This document shows, piece after piece, positions 43,912-52,333 of a DNA stretch of 64,000 nucleotides. This DNA comes from Planococcus citreus (GTDB taxonomy: Bacteria; Bacillota; Bacilli; Bacillales_A; Planococcaceae). The notes below the pieces were generated by a model that was given only the letters and a program-made list of their open reading frames with translations, was not told the origin of the DNA and made no database searches. Every line of letters begins with the position of its first letter. Position 1 is the stretch's first letter. The stretch covers positions 1,054,001 through 1,118,000 of the forward strand of contig NZ_RCCP01000001.1 of assembly GCF_003664125.1 (NCBI RefSeq). The letters are read 5' to 3'. A program made the translations under genes and the position numbers.

Positions 43912-44775
43912 TTAAGCTTTGCGGTTTTTGCCGAATGCGAGCAGCGCAATGCCGCCGATCAACAGCGCTACCCCGACCCAAGACTGTCCGCTCAACGCTT
44001 CACCAACTACGGCAACTCCCAATACAGAAGCTGTCAGCGGCTCTGCTAGCGATAAAGTGACCGCAGAGGAGGAAGGAATGGTTTTCAATCCGCTCGAGAA
44101 TAATAAATAAGCAAGACTTGTCGCCGCAAGGCCCAAATATGCCACAATCATCATATTTTGCGGTACTGCTAAATAGCCGGTATCCAGGAAAAACAGGAAC
44201 GGCAATAAGCCAAGCCCGCTGAGTGAAAAGATCACAGCCACCGCCGGCACTACTTCCATGAGACCCAGGACATTTTTGCTGAACATGGCATATCCTGCAA
44301 ATGCCAAACCTGCCAGCAGCCCGAGCATCACGCCGAGCGGGTCGACGATATAACTATCACGGTTCGCAAAAAGCAAAATACAGCCAACGACCGACAGAGT
44401 GCTTGAAAATACCCACACACGTTCAGGTCTGCGCTTCAATATGAGCGCTTCCAATATTCCTGAAAAAGCTGGCGCGCTGCCGATTGCCACGACCGTCCCG
44501 ATTGCGACGCCCGTCAATTGCACGGCTGAAAAAAAGAAAGGTTGAAACAAGGCCATGCACAATGCTGAAAGCCCGACCCAAAGCCATGGAATCCTTACAC
44601 CTCTTAGCTTTCCTGAAATCCACACAAATGCCAAAAGGCCAAAGCCGCCGATTGCGAGGCGAACTGCACCAATCGTCAACGGATGGGCTTCCCCCACCAG
44701 GAAAGTTTGGGCTGTCCCTGTCGTGCCCCAAAGCATCGCCGCGAATAACACCCATATGTATGCCTTAATTTGCAT
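43912..44775 (-). CDS. EamA/DMT-family transporter
   Basis: 287-aa transporter with ten helices in two EamA repeats: VLFAAMLWGTTGTAQTFLVG begins the first and SSSAVTLSLAEPLTASVLGV closes the second. Its stop is 80 bases from the start of the response regulator, so it may share a transcript. Substrate unknown. The ATG at 44775 follows GGTGGGAAG. Confidence 0.83.
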   Translation of the reverse strand: MQIKAYIWVLFAAMLWGTTGTAQTFLVGEAHPLTIGAVRLAIGGFGLLAFVWISGKLRGVRIPWLWVGLSALCMALFQPFFFSAVQLTGVAIGTVVAIGSAPAFSGILEALILKRRPERVWVFSSTLSVVGCILLFANRDSYIVDPLGVMLGLLAGLAFAGYAMFSKNVLGLMEVVPAVAVIFSLSGLGLLPFLFFLDTGYLAVPQNMMIVAYLGLAATSLAYLLFSSGLKTIPSSSAVTLSLAEPLTASVLGVAVVGEALSGQSWVGVALLIGGIALLAFGKNRKA

Positions 44776-44901
44776 CAGCTTCCCACCGCTTCTCTCTCTA
44801 AAGTTTGAAATATATTTAATCACCACTGTTAAAATAGCCATGCTTGTACTAGATTATGGAAAATTCATTCACACTCCTAAACATACCACGGCACGGATGG
44901 T

Positions 44902-44930
44902 TTGAGATAGGGTTAAAATAGCATTATAAT
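44902..44930 (+). promoter_or_regulatory. Sigma-A promoter of the HTH gene
   Basis: TTGAGA at 44902-44907 and TATAAT at 44925-44930 are separated by 17 bases, 24 bases before the start codon. Confidence 0.75.
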
Positions 44931-44953
44931 AGAAGAAAAGAGGAGGCGATCGC

Positions 44954-45184
44954 ATGTATATGACAGTCCCGGAAACTGCCGTTTTTTTGTCGATGCCGGA
45001 AGAGCAAGTCAACCGTTACGTACTTGAAGGCCGGATTCGCGCAGTCCATGACGGAGAACAATACTTGATCAACACCTCCCAATTCGAGAGCCATTTCAAA
45101 CAGCTCGAAATCGCCAAACTTGAGCTGGAAGAGTGGCGCGCTACGCCAATCCCCGATGATATCGATATTAAAGACGAGGATTGA
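44954..45184 (+). CDS. Excisionase-like HTH protein
   Basis: 76-aa protein with a helix-turn-helix of the excisionase/HTH_17 type: MTVPETAVFLSMPEEQVNRY and VLEGRIRAVHDGEQYLI form the usual two-part unit. A C-terminal acidic helix follows. RBS GAGGAGG lies 7 bases before the ATG. No integrase, att site or other mobile gene is nearby, so it is more likely a small regulator than a phage excisionase. Confidence 0.75.
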   Translation: MYMTVPETAVFLSMPEEQVNRYVLEGRIRAVHDGEQYLINTSQFESHFKQLEIAKLELEEWRATPIPDDIDIKDED

Positions 45185-45192
45185 CGAAACGC

Positions 45193-45230
45193 AAAAAAGG
45201 ATCGGAGCCGTATAGGCTTCGATCTTTTTT
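45193..45230 (+). terminator. Terminator after the HTH gene
   Basis: The stem AAAAAAGGATCGGAGCC / GGCTTCGATCTTTTTT is followed by more T. Confidence 0.85.
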
Positions 45231-45240
45231 GATATCTTGT

Positions 45241-45316
45241 GGAGAAGCTAAAAAGTTGTATTTTCCGAAGCTTATCGCTCGCTTTCCGCGGGCGGGAGTC
45301 GAGCGAACGCTTCTCC
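45241..45316. repeat. Imperfect inverted repeat
   Basis: GGAGAAGC 45241-45248 pairs with GCTTCTCC 45309-45316. The core contains CGCTTTCCGCGGGCGG, which in reverse complement resembles the C-rich arm of the element at 841-960. No coding capacity. It fills much of the gap between the HTH gene and metX. Confidence 0.5.
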
Positions 45317-45420
45317 AAATACTTATGGAAGTCATTGATTTTAGAATGTAGAAAAGGTCATCAATTTTTTAATTTGTAGTTCATCATGGACTTCTTCAAT
45401 ACTTTTTATGATGAACAAGT

Positions 45421-46440
45421 TTATGCTAATACATGGCTTTTGGCATTCACCGTTTTCTGTAATTGATTCTGTACGTGGTGCGCCCATTTTTCGAATTCCA
45501 CCAAGAACCCGTCATGGCCGAAATCCGTTTCGATTTTCTCCCATTTTGCATTGGGCTGGTTTTCGACCCACGGAATCATCAACTCTCCCGGATACAACAA
45601 GTCGTGGCTATAGGAGATTGAGAGCAGCTCGGCGGCTAATTCCACCTCTTCCACATCATGTGTGTTCATGGCTTTCAGCAAAACGAGGTAGCTATTCGGG
45701 TCAAAGCGCCCTGCCAATTTGCGCCCCTGATAATCCAGATAAGACTGAACTTCGAACTCTTCCCCGCAGCGTGAACGGCCGAAGCGGCCATTGAATAATT
45801 GGCTGCTCCGGTATGTCACCATGCCGGCCATGCGCGCGATTTCGAATCCTTTCAACCTGGTTTCCGGATGATAATTGCCTGACTGGAACTCGGGATCGTT
45901 TTCGATTGCCTGAATGCCGATGTGATTGAATGCGACGCCATAATCTCCATAATAAGGCGTTACAGCAAGTGCAATGGCCGTATCCAGAAACTCTGGATAG
46001 AGCTTTGCCCATTCCAAGGTTTTCATGCCGCCGAGAGAACCGCCGATCACTGCTGCCAAATGGTTGATGCCCAAAGCTTCCAGGGCTTTCCGCTCCGCTC
46101 TCACCATGTCCCGAATAGTCAGTTCAGGAAATGACGCTCGGTAAGGTTCACCGGTTTCCGGATTGATCGAAAGGGGGCCGGTCGAACCGCTGCAGCCGCC
46201 GAGTACATTGAACGTGATGGCTTGGAACTGTCCGGTATCCACCGCTTTTCCTGGGCCGATCAGCCCTGCCCACCAGCCCGGTTGATCTGCAGTTCCCACT
46301 GCATATTGATCGCCCGTCAGCGCATGGCAAACCAGAATCGCCGGTGCAGAACTGTCTCCGACGCGTTCATACGCCAATTCTACTTCACGCAATAGTTGAC
46401 CTGATTCAAGTTTTAGCTGGCCGATGGATACTGTCGTCAT
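45421..46440 (-). CDS. metX: Homoserine O-acetyltransferase MetX
   Basis: 339-aa alpha/beta-hydrolase-fold enzyme that acylates homoserine (usually with acetyl-CoA) in methionine synthesis. The oxyanion and nucleophile motif is VIGGSLGGMKTLEW (catalytic Ser), the catalytic Asp lies in SYSHDLLYPGEL and the His in DFGHDGFLVEFEKW. NVLGGCSGSTGPLSINPETG is family-specific. It starts 12 bases after metY and is cotranscribed with it behind the SAM riboswitch. Confidence 0.92.
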   Translation of the reverse strand: MTTVSIGQLKLESGQLLREVELAYERVGDSSAPAILVCHALTGDQYAVGTADQPGWWAGLIGPGKAVDTGQFQAITFNVLGGCSGSTGPLSINPETGEPYRASFPELTIRDMVRAERKALEALGINHLAAVIGGSLGGMKTLEWAKLYPEFLDTAIALAVTPYYGDYGVAFNHIGIQAIENDPEFQSGNYHPETRLKGFEIARMAGMVTYRSSQLFNGRFGRSRCGEEFEVQSYLDYQGRKLAGRFDPNSYLVLLKAMNTHDVEEVELAAELLSISYSHDLLYPGELMIPWVENQPNAKWEKIETDFGHDGFLVEFEKWAHHVQNQLQKTVNAKSHVLA

Positions 46441-46452
46441 CCGAATCCCTCC

Positions 46453-47742
46453 TTACGCGTTCTCGAGTACTGCCGCTTGGATCGCTTGCTCCAAATCAGC
46501 GATTAAATCTTCATGGTTTTCCAATCCTACAGACAAACGGATCAATTCTTCCGTTACGCCGCTATTTTTCAATTCTTCTGCTGTCAATTGCTGGTGTGTC
46601 GTGGACGCCGGGTGAATGATCAATGATTTGGCATCACCGACATTCGCCACGTGCGACCATAAATTAACGCCATCGATTACTTTGCGGCCGGCTTCCCGTC
46701 CGCCTTTGATCCCGAAGTTGACGATCGAACCATAGCTGTCTTTCAAATATTTATCAGCAAGTGTCTTGGATGGATGTCCTTCGAGGCCAAGGTAATTGAC
46801 CCACTCGACTTGCGGATGATCTTTCAAATATTCCGCGACCTTCTGCGCATTTGTTGCGTGGCGCGGAATCCGCAGATGCAAAGTTTCAAGTCCCTGAAGC
46901 AGTGCATGGGCGCTGTCCGCACTGAGCGACGGGCCGAAATCGCGCAATAGCTGGACGCGTAATTTCGTCGCGAATGCCGCTTCCGGCACATCAATTCCGA
47001 AACGGATGCCATGGTAGGTTTCATCCGGCTCCGTGTAATTCGGGAAGCGCGGGTTGTCCCAGTTGAACCGTCCGGCATCAACCGCTACGCCGCCGATTGT
47101 CGTTCCGTGCCCGCCGATCCATTTCGTGGCGGAATGGATGACCACGTCTGCACCGAATTCGATCGGGTTGCTGACGAAAGGCGATGCGAAAGTATTATCG
47201 ATCAACAGCGGAACCCCGTTTTCGTGTGCGATATTAGCTACTTGCTCGACGTCGAACACGTTCAAGCTTGGATTTCCGATGATCTCACCGAATAAGGCTT
47301 TCGTCTTATCGGTAATCGCTGCACGGAAATTTTCAGGATCTGTGGCATCGACGAATTTTACGTTAATGCCATAGCGCGGCAATGTGTTGGCGAATAGGTT
47401 ATAGGTTCCACCGTATAAATTGCTGTCGGCGATAATTTCGTCTCCCGCTTCCGCAATATTCAACACGGAAAATGCAATGGCTGCCATCCCAGATGATAAA
47501 GCTACTGCAGCAGTCCCGCCTTCAAGAAGTGCGACGCGCTGTTCGAATACATCAACTGTCGGGTTCATGATACGCGAATAGATATTGCCCGCTTCTTTCA
47601 AGCCAAATAGGTTTTGTGCGTGCTCGGTATCTTTGAATACATAAGAAGTCGTTTTATGGACCGGTACGCCGCGAGCGCCTGTCACTGGATCTGGTTCTTG
47701 GCCACCGTGTAATAGAAGAGTTTCTGGTTTGAAGTTTGTCAT
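46453..47742 (-). CDS. metY: O-acetylhomoserine sulfhydrylase MetY
   Basis: 429-aa PLP enzyme that makes homocysteine from O-acetylhomoserine and sulfide. Family segments include LLHGGQEPDPVTGARGVPVH at the start, SSGMAAIAF, the PLP-Lys region VIHSATKWIGGHGTTIGGV and the C-terminal LIRLSVGLENHEDLIADLEQ. The ATG at 47742 follows CAGGAGG. An S-box leader with terminator lies upstream, so expression falls when S-adenosylmethionine is high. With metX it provides direct sulfhydrylation. Confidence 0.93.
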   Translation of the reverse strand: MTNFKPETLLLHGGQEPDPVTGARGVPVHKTTSYVFKDTEHAQNLFGLKEAGNIYSRIMNPTVDVFEQRVALLEGGTAAVALSSGMAAIAFSVLNIAEAGDEIIADSNLYGGTYNLFANTLPRYGINVKFVDATDPENFRAAITDKTKALFGEIIGNPSLNVFDVEQVANIAHENGVPLLIDNTFASPFVSNPIEFGADVVIHSATKWIGGHGTTIGGVAVDAGRFNWDNPRFPNYTEPDETYHGIRFGIDVPEAAFATKLRVQLLRDFGPSLSADSAHALLQGLETLHLRIPRHATNAQKVAEYLKDHPQVEWVNYLGLEGHPSKTLADKYLKDSYGSIVNFGIKGGREAGRKVIDGVNLWSHVANVGDAKSLIIHPASTTHQQLTAEELKNSGVTEELIRLSVGLENHEDLIADLEQAIQAAVLENA

Positions 47743-47792
47743 TGTCAATTCCTCCTGTTTTTGTAATAGTTTTGTTCGTTTTGAGGAGGACA

Positions 47793-47824
47793 TAAAAAGA
47801 CCCTCTTCAGAAAGAAGAGGGCCG
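47793..47824 (-). terminator. Riboswitch terminator ahead of metY
   Basis: The stem CCCTCTTC / GAAGAGGG (47801-47808 with 47814-47821) is followed by TTTTT on the minus strand, between the SAM aptamer and the metY RBS. Confidence 0.88.
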
Positions 47825-47842
47825 TTATATACGGATTTGCCT

Positions 47843-47959
47843 CCTCTTATCTTTCAGCGACGCAAATGCGCACTGTAGGATTTAGCACCTTTCCAGACAT
47901 GAGCCTGTTGGTTGCCGGGCATCGTAGGGCCTATTCCCTCCGCCTCTCGTGATAAGAGT
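47843..47959 (-). ncRNA. SAM (S-box) riboswitch upstream of metY
   Basis: Read on the minus strand, ACTCTTATC opens P1 and is closed by GATAAGAG. Between them are the conserved S-box elements GAGAGGCGGAGGGA, AGGCCCTACGATGCCCGGCAACC, and the GGTGCTAAATCC block. A terminator follows 20 bases later. Binding of S-adenosylmethionine should favour termination. Confidence 0.95.
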
Positions 47960-47986
47960 ATTCAGTTATTTTTTTGCTTGTTGAAA

Positions 47987-48016
47987 AGTATAGGGGACAC
48001 CCCTGGCTAAAGTCAA
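47987..48016 (-). promoter_or_regulatory. Sigma-A promoter of metY-metX
   Basis: On the minus strand TTGACT (48016-48011) and TATACT (47992-47987) are separated by 18 bases, about 30 bases before the aptamer. Confidence 0.8.
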
Positions 48017-48084
48017 GCATATTTTTCTAAAAATTTTAACTACTATAAGTAGCTTATCTCCCGAAAAAAATTACGTGAAAGCTG

Positions 48085-48113
48085 TTGACTTTTTCGCTAT
48101 TTCGAAATAGAGT
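48085..48113 (+). promoter_or_regulatory. Sigma-A promoter of metNIQ
   Basis: TTGACT at 48085-48090 and TAGAGT at 48108-48113 are 17 bases apart, about 30 bases before the aptamer. Confidence 0.75.
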
Positions 48114-48143
48114 AGGAATCACGAATTGAATAGCTTACATCAC

Positions 48144-48258
48144 TTTCTTATCCAGAGAAATCGAGGGACAGGCCCTATGACGTTTCGGCAGCAGATTCGC
48201 AAATCAGCGAAAACTGTGCTAATTCCTGCAAATGCTTCGGCATTTGGAAGATGAGAAT
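48144..48258 (+). ncRNA. SAM (S-box) riboswitch upstream of metN
   Basis: P1 is formed by CTTATC 48147-48152 and GATGAG 48250-48255. Conserved elements CCAGAGAAATCGAGGGACAG, GGCCCTATGACGTTTCGGCAGC and GTGCTAATTCCTGC follow in order. The terminator lies 20 bases downstream. Confidence 0.95.
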
Positions 48259-48278
48259 GAGATGGTTTCATATTTTGG

Positions 48279-48321
48279 AGCCCTCTTTTTTCTTGCGTAT
48301 AAGAAAAAAGAGGGCTTTTTG
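48279..48321 (+). terminator. Riboswitch terminator ahead of metN
   Basis: AGCCCTCTTTTTTCTT pairs perfectly with AAGAAAAAAGAGGGCT around a 6-base loop, followed by a T-run. Confidence 0.9.
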
Positions 48322-48389
48322 TTGTTATTTCAAGAAAGTGTTCGTTCGCACTCATTCGAATCGTTATTTGCAGCCACAGGAGGGACACC

Positions 48390-49421
48390 ATGATTCAATT
48401 TGAAGCAGTCAAGAAAACTTACGTATCCGGCAAGCAGCAAGTCCATGCGCTCAACGGCATTGATTTGACCGTCGAGACCGGCGAAATTTACGGCGTCATC
48501 GGATTTAGCGGCGCAGGAAAAAGCTCGTTGATCCGCACGGTGAATTTACTAGAGCGCCCATCCACAGGACGCGTGCTCATCCACGGAGAGGATATTTCCA
48601 CTTTAAGCGCACGCAAAATCCGCGATACGCGAAAAGACATCGGCATGATCTTCCAGCATTTCAATTTGCTGAACTCGAAGACCGTACACCATAATATCGC
48701 GATGCCCCTGATTCTGGCCAAGACCCCGAAAGCGGAAATCGACCGGAAAGTGGCGGAACTATTGGAGTTTGTCGGGCTTGCCGACCAAGCGAAAAAATAC
48801 CCGGATCAATTATCCGGCGGGCAAAAGCAGCGCATCGGTATTGCAAGAGCACTCGCAACGAACCCTTCGATATTGCTGTGCGATGAAGCAACATCAGCGC
48901 TCGACCCGCAGACGACCCAGTCCATACTGGATCTGCTGCGCCGCATCAACCAGGAATACAATATCACCATTTTGCTCATCACCCACGAGATGGGCGTTAT
49001 CCGGGAAATCTGCGACAAAGTGGCCGTTCTCGAAGAAGGCCGTGTCATCGAGCAAGGCAGCGTATTTGAAGTTTTCAGTAATCCCCAGCACGCGACGACC
49101 AAGCGTTTCGTCCGTTCTGTCATGAACGATGAATTGCCGGATTCGCTGCTTGAGCAGATCCGCCACAACGACGGGACACGCCCGATCTACCGGGTGCAGT
49201 TTACCGGGAATTCAGTCGGCCAGCCGTTCATGTCGAGAGTATCGCGTGAATTCCAGCTCGATTTGAATGTGTTGTTCGGTAACATTACAGAACTTCAAGG
49301 CATTCCATACGGCAACTTGATTGTCGAGTTCGACGGCGCTCATGCAGAAATCGACCGCGCACTCGCCTCGATCCGAAACGATAACATCCAAGTAGAGGAG
49401 GTGCAGCAACATGCAGGTTGA
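48390..49421 (+). CDS. metN: Methionine ABC transporter ATPase MetN
   Basis: 343-aa ATPase of the D/L-methionine importer. Walker A GFSGAGKSSLIRTVNLLERP, signature LSGGQKQRIGIARAL, Walker B LLCDEATSALDP. A C-terminal NIL/ACT-like domain (about 265-340) is the family's methionine-sensing module that inhibits transport. RBS AGGAGGG lies before the ATG. First gene behind the SAM riboswitch; its stop overlaps metI by 11 bases. Confidence 0.95.
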   Translation: MIQFEAVKKTYVSGKQQVHALNGIDLTVETGEIYGVIGFSGAGKSSLIRTVNLLERPSTGRVLIHGEDISTLSARKIRDTRKDIGMIFQHFNLLNSKTVHHNIAMPLILAKTPKAEIDRKVAELLEFVGLADQAKKYPDQLSGGQKQRIGIARALATNPSILLCDEATSALDPQTTQSILDLLRRINQEYNITILLITHEMGVIREICDKVAVLEEGRVIEQGSVFEVFSNPQHATTKRFVRSVMNDELPDSLLEQIRHNDGTRPIYRVQFTGNSVGQPFMSRVSREFQLDLNVLFGNITELQGIPYGNLIVEFDGAHAEIDRALASIRNDNIQVEEVQQHAG

Positions 49422-50061
49422 TCAATCGCAAATCTTAGAAGCTTTATGGGAGACGCTTTACATGACGGGTGCATCATTCGTTTTCTCGCTCTTCATCGGC
49501 TTGCCGCTCGGCATCTTGCTGGTCGTCACGAGAAAAGGGCATCTGCTCGAAAATGAAGCAGTCTTTAACGTATTGAACATCGTCATTAACATATTCCGTT
49601 CGGTTCCGTTCATCATCTTAATGGTCGCCATCATTCCATTGACGCGTATCATTGTCGGCACATCGATCGGCACCGCCGCAGCCATCGTCCCATTAGTATT
49701 TTATGCAGGTCCGTACATCGCCCGGCTGATCGAGAACTCATTGCTCGAAGTCGATAAAGGCGTTATCGAAGCCGCCCAGGCGATGGGCGCTTCTCCCGGC
49801 CAGATCATTTTCCGCTTCCTTATACCGGAAGCGCTCAGCTCCCTTGTCCTGGCATTGACCATCGCCATCGTCGGCTTGATCGGCGCCTCCGCAATGGCAG
49901 GCGCAATCGGAGGCGGCGGGCTCGGCGACTTGGCCATCACTTACGGCTATCAGCGCTTTGACACATTGGTCATGCTCTTGACTGTCGCCATTCTGGTCGT
50001 CCTTGTCCAAGGTGTCCAATCGCTCGGCAACCTCATGTCCCGCAGAGTACGCCGGAGCTAA
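49411..50061 (+). CDS. metI: Methionine ABC transporter permease MetI
   Basis: 216-aa permease with five helices and the binding-protein-dependent EAA motif EAAQAMGASPGQIIFRFLIP, which contacts MetN. GAIGGGGLGDLAITYGYQRF is typical of MetI. It starts within the end of metN, with GGAGGTG upstream, so the two are translationally coupled. Confidence 0.93.
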   Translation: MQVDQSQILEALWETLYMTGASFVFSLFIGLPLGILLVVTRKGHLLENEAVFNVLNIVINIFRSVPFIILMVAIIPLTRIIVGTSIGTAAAIVPLVFYAGPYIARLIENSLLEVDKGVIEAAQAMGASPGQIIFRFLIPEALSSLVLALTIAIVGLIGASAMAGAIGGGGLGDLAITYGYQRFDTLVMLLTVAILVVLVQGVQSLGNLMSRRVRRS

Positions 50062-50145
50062 GTCCTTCTATTCACATCAATTAAATTCAGTCAAGCGATT
50101 TATTCATCAGCACACTCACTTAAAAAACCATTGGAGGATTTCATC

Positions 50146-50979
50146 ATGAAAAAAATTACAGCTCTTTTAGCAACAGCAGGCATCGCTGCGCTTCTCGGCG
50201 CATGTGGAGACGATAGCTCAGCCGGCGAAACCACGAAAGTGACACTTGGCATCAGTGGATCGGACACGACGATTTGGGATTATGTCGGCGACAAAGCCGC
50301 TGAAGAAGGCATCGAACTCGACATCATCACCTTCTCGGATTACGTTGCGCCGAACTTGGCACTTGCTGAAGGCGAACTCGACTTGAATGCCTTCCAGACC
50401 ATCTCGTATTTCGATGAATTTGTCGAAGAGCACAATGTCGACATCGTACCGATCGGCTCTACCGTTATTGCGCCGATGGGCTTGTATTCCGACAAATACG
50501 AATCGATCGAAGAACTTCCCGAAGGCGCCCAAATCGCTATGCCGAATGAAGCAACCAACATGGGCCGCGCACTCCTCTTGCTCGATGAATCCGGGCTCAT
50601 CACTTTATCCGATGATGCCGGATTGACCGGAACAGCAGAAGACATTATCGACAACCCGAAAAACATTGAAGTCGTCCCGATGACTTCCGCCCATACGCCG
50701 CGCGCTATGGCTGACGTCGCTGCTTCCATCGTCAATAACGGCATCGCAGTGGATGCTGGATTGAACCCGACAGAAGACCCGATTGCCCGTGAAAGCGATA
50801 CGGCAAAACCTTATATCAACTTGATCGCTGCACAAGCTGGCGAAGAAGATAACGAAGCGTATCAGCGCATCGTCGAATTGTACCAGGAAGAAGACACAGC
50901 TGAATTTGTCATCGAGCACACAGAAGGCGCTCAAATCCCGACTTTTGTTTCAGTCGAGGAATTAGTCGATTACCAATAA
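50146..50979 (+). CDS. metQ: Methionine-binding lipoprotein MetQ
   Basis: 277-aa solute-binding lipoprotein of the NlpA/MetQ family. The signal peptide ends with lipobox LLGAC. Characteristic segments are YVAPNLALAEGELDLNAFQT (substrate pocket), PIGLYS-like PMGLYSDKYESIEELPEGA, IAMPNEATNMGRAL and the C-terminal LYQEEDTAEFV. The ATG at 50146 follows TTGGAGG. Third gene of the operon, 84 bases after metI. Confidence 0.92.
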   Translation: MKKITALLATAGIAALLGACGDDSSAGETTKVTLGISGSDTTIWDYVGDKAAEEGIELDIITFSDYVAPNLALAEGELDLNAFQTISYFDEFVEEHNVDIVPIGSTVIAPMGLYSDKYESIEELPEGAQIAMPNEATNMGRALLLLDESGLITLSDDAGLTGTAEDIIDNPKNIEVVPMTSAHTPRAMADVAASIVNNGIAVDAGLNPTEDPIARESDTAKPYINLIAAQAGEEDNEAYQRIVELYQEEDTAEFVIEHTEGAQIPTFVSVEELVDYQ

Positions 50980-51043
50980 AAAAACAGTGGCACTGCAGCA
51001 ACAGACCATGATTAAATGAAATCCATTCGAGGGGGACGATCAC

Positions 51044-52249
51044 ATGACCATCATTAGCGAAGCGCGCGAGACAATCACCGAATCGATCGACAAGAACCGC
51101 GCACAATATTTACGCATCAGCCATGCTATCCATGAAAATCCTGAAATCGGCAATGAAGAAGTGTTCGCGAGCGGGCTCTTGACCGGATTGCTCGAAGAAG
51201 CCGGATTCCAGGTTGAAGACTGTGTCGCTGGCCACCACACCGCCTTTTATGCAGTCCGCGACAGCCAAAAGCCAGGGCCGACCATCGCGTTTCTTGCTGA
51301 ATATGATGCTTTGCCGGGCATTGGCCATGCATGCGGACACAATATTATCGGCACGACCAGTGTCGCAGCCGCGATTGCGCTCAGTAAAACATTGGAATTG
51401 ACCGGCGGGCGCGTCGTCGTCCTCGGCACCCCCGCTGAAGAAGGCGGGCCGAATGGCAGCGCGAAAGGCAGCTTCGTCAAACACGGACTTCTTGAAAAAA
51501 TTGATGCCGCATTGATGCTTCACCCTTCAGGCAATTCGGCTGTGACTGGCCCATCACTTGCTGTGGATCCCTTGAGTTTTCATTTCTACGGCAAGCCGGC
51601 CCATGCTGCCGGGTCTCCTGAAAAAGGCATCAATGCTCTCGATGCCGTGCTTCAATTGTTCAACGGCATCAACGCCCTTCGCCAACAATTACCGGATGAT
51701 GCACGGGTGCATGGCATCATCACGCACGGAGGCGACGCGCCGAATATCATCCCGGAATACGCCTCTGCCCGCTTCTATATCCGCGGCGATTCTTGGAAAA
51801 AAACAGCCGAGACGGCAAAAAAAGTACGTGCCATCGCTGAAGGCGCTGCCCTGGCGACAGGTGCCCGTGTCGAAATCGAACGTTTCCAGAATGAAGTGAA
51901 GGATCTTGTTGTCACGCCTGAGCTCGATGAAATCCTTAAAGCCGAACTTGAAACATTAGGCGACAAAGTAGCCGATTCGCGCATTTCCGGACTCGGTTCA
52001 ACCGATGCCGGAAATATCAGCTATGAAGTGCCGACTGCCCACGGCTATATCAAAATCGGCCCTGAAAGCCTCATTGCCCATACCGAACAATTCCGCGAAG
52101 CCGCCCGTTCGAAAGCTGGCGACGAAGCCTTGGTCAAAGGCGCCAAAGCATTGGCGCAAACAGGTTACCGTTTGTTGACGGAACACGCTTTACTGGCGCA
52201 AGTCAAACAAGCCCATATCCGCTCACTCGCCGCCAAACAACAAGATTAA
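51044..52249 (+). CDS. M20 family amidohydrolase/peptidase
   Basis: 401-aa metal enzyme of the M20D/aminoacylase-like group. Motifs: HENPEIGNEE, LAEYDALPGIGHACGHNIIG, VVLGTPAEEGGPNGSAKG, and the dimerisation domain around HAAGSPEKGINALDAVLQ. Later, GSTDAGNISYEVPTAHGYI replaces the usual C-terminal metal segment. It follows metQ by 64 bases with no terminator between, so it is probably in the S-box-controlled transcript. Members near met genes are thought to release sulfur amino acids from N-acyl or S-modified forms; this is inference. Confidence 0.8.
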   Translation: MTIISEARETITESIDKNRAQYLRISHAIHENPEIGNEEVFASGLLTGLLEEAGFQVEDCVAGHHTAFYAVRDSQKPGPTIAFLAEYDALPGIGHACGHNIIGTTSVAAAIALSKTLELTGGRVVVLGTPAEEGGPNGSAKGSFVKHGLLEKIDAALMLHPSGNSAVTGPSLAVDPLSFHFYGKPAHAAGSPEKGINALDAVLQLFNGINALRQQLPDDARVHGIITHGGDAPNIIPEYASARFYIRGDSWKKTAETAKKVRAIAEGAALATGARVEIERFQNEVKDLVVTPELDEILKAELETLGDKVADSRISGLGSTDAGNISYEVPTAHGYIKIGPESLIAHTEQFREAARSKAGDEALVKGAKALAQTGYRLLTEHALLAQVKQAHIRSLAAKQQD

Positions 52250-52276
52250 AAACCAGCGCCTCTGCGCTGGTTTTTC
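52249..52276 (+). terminator. Terminator of the met operon
   Basis: AAAACCAGCGC and GCGCTGGTTTT pair around CTCT, followed by T. Confidence 0.85.
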
Positions 52277-52333
52277 TATGTATTTCGAATTTCGTGTTAA
52301 AATGGAGTCATTACATACATAGGAGGCTCTACC

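Noticed and set aside
44954..45184. Integrated element or prophage marked by the excisionase-like gene
   Set aside because: No integrase, att repeats, or phage genes occur within the window.
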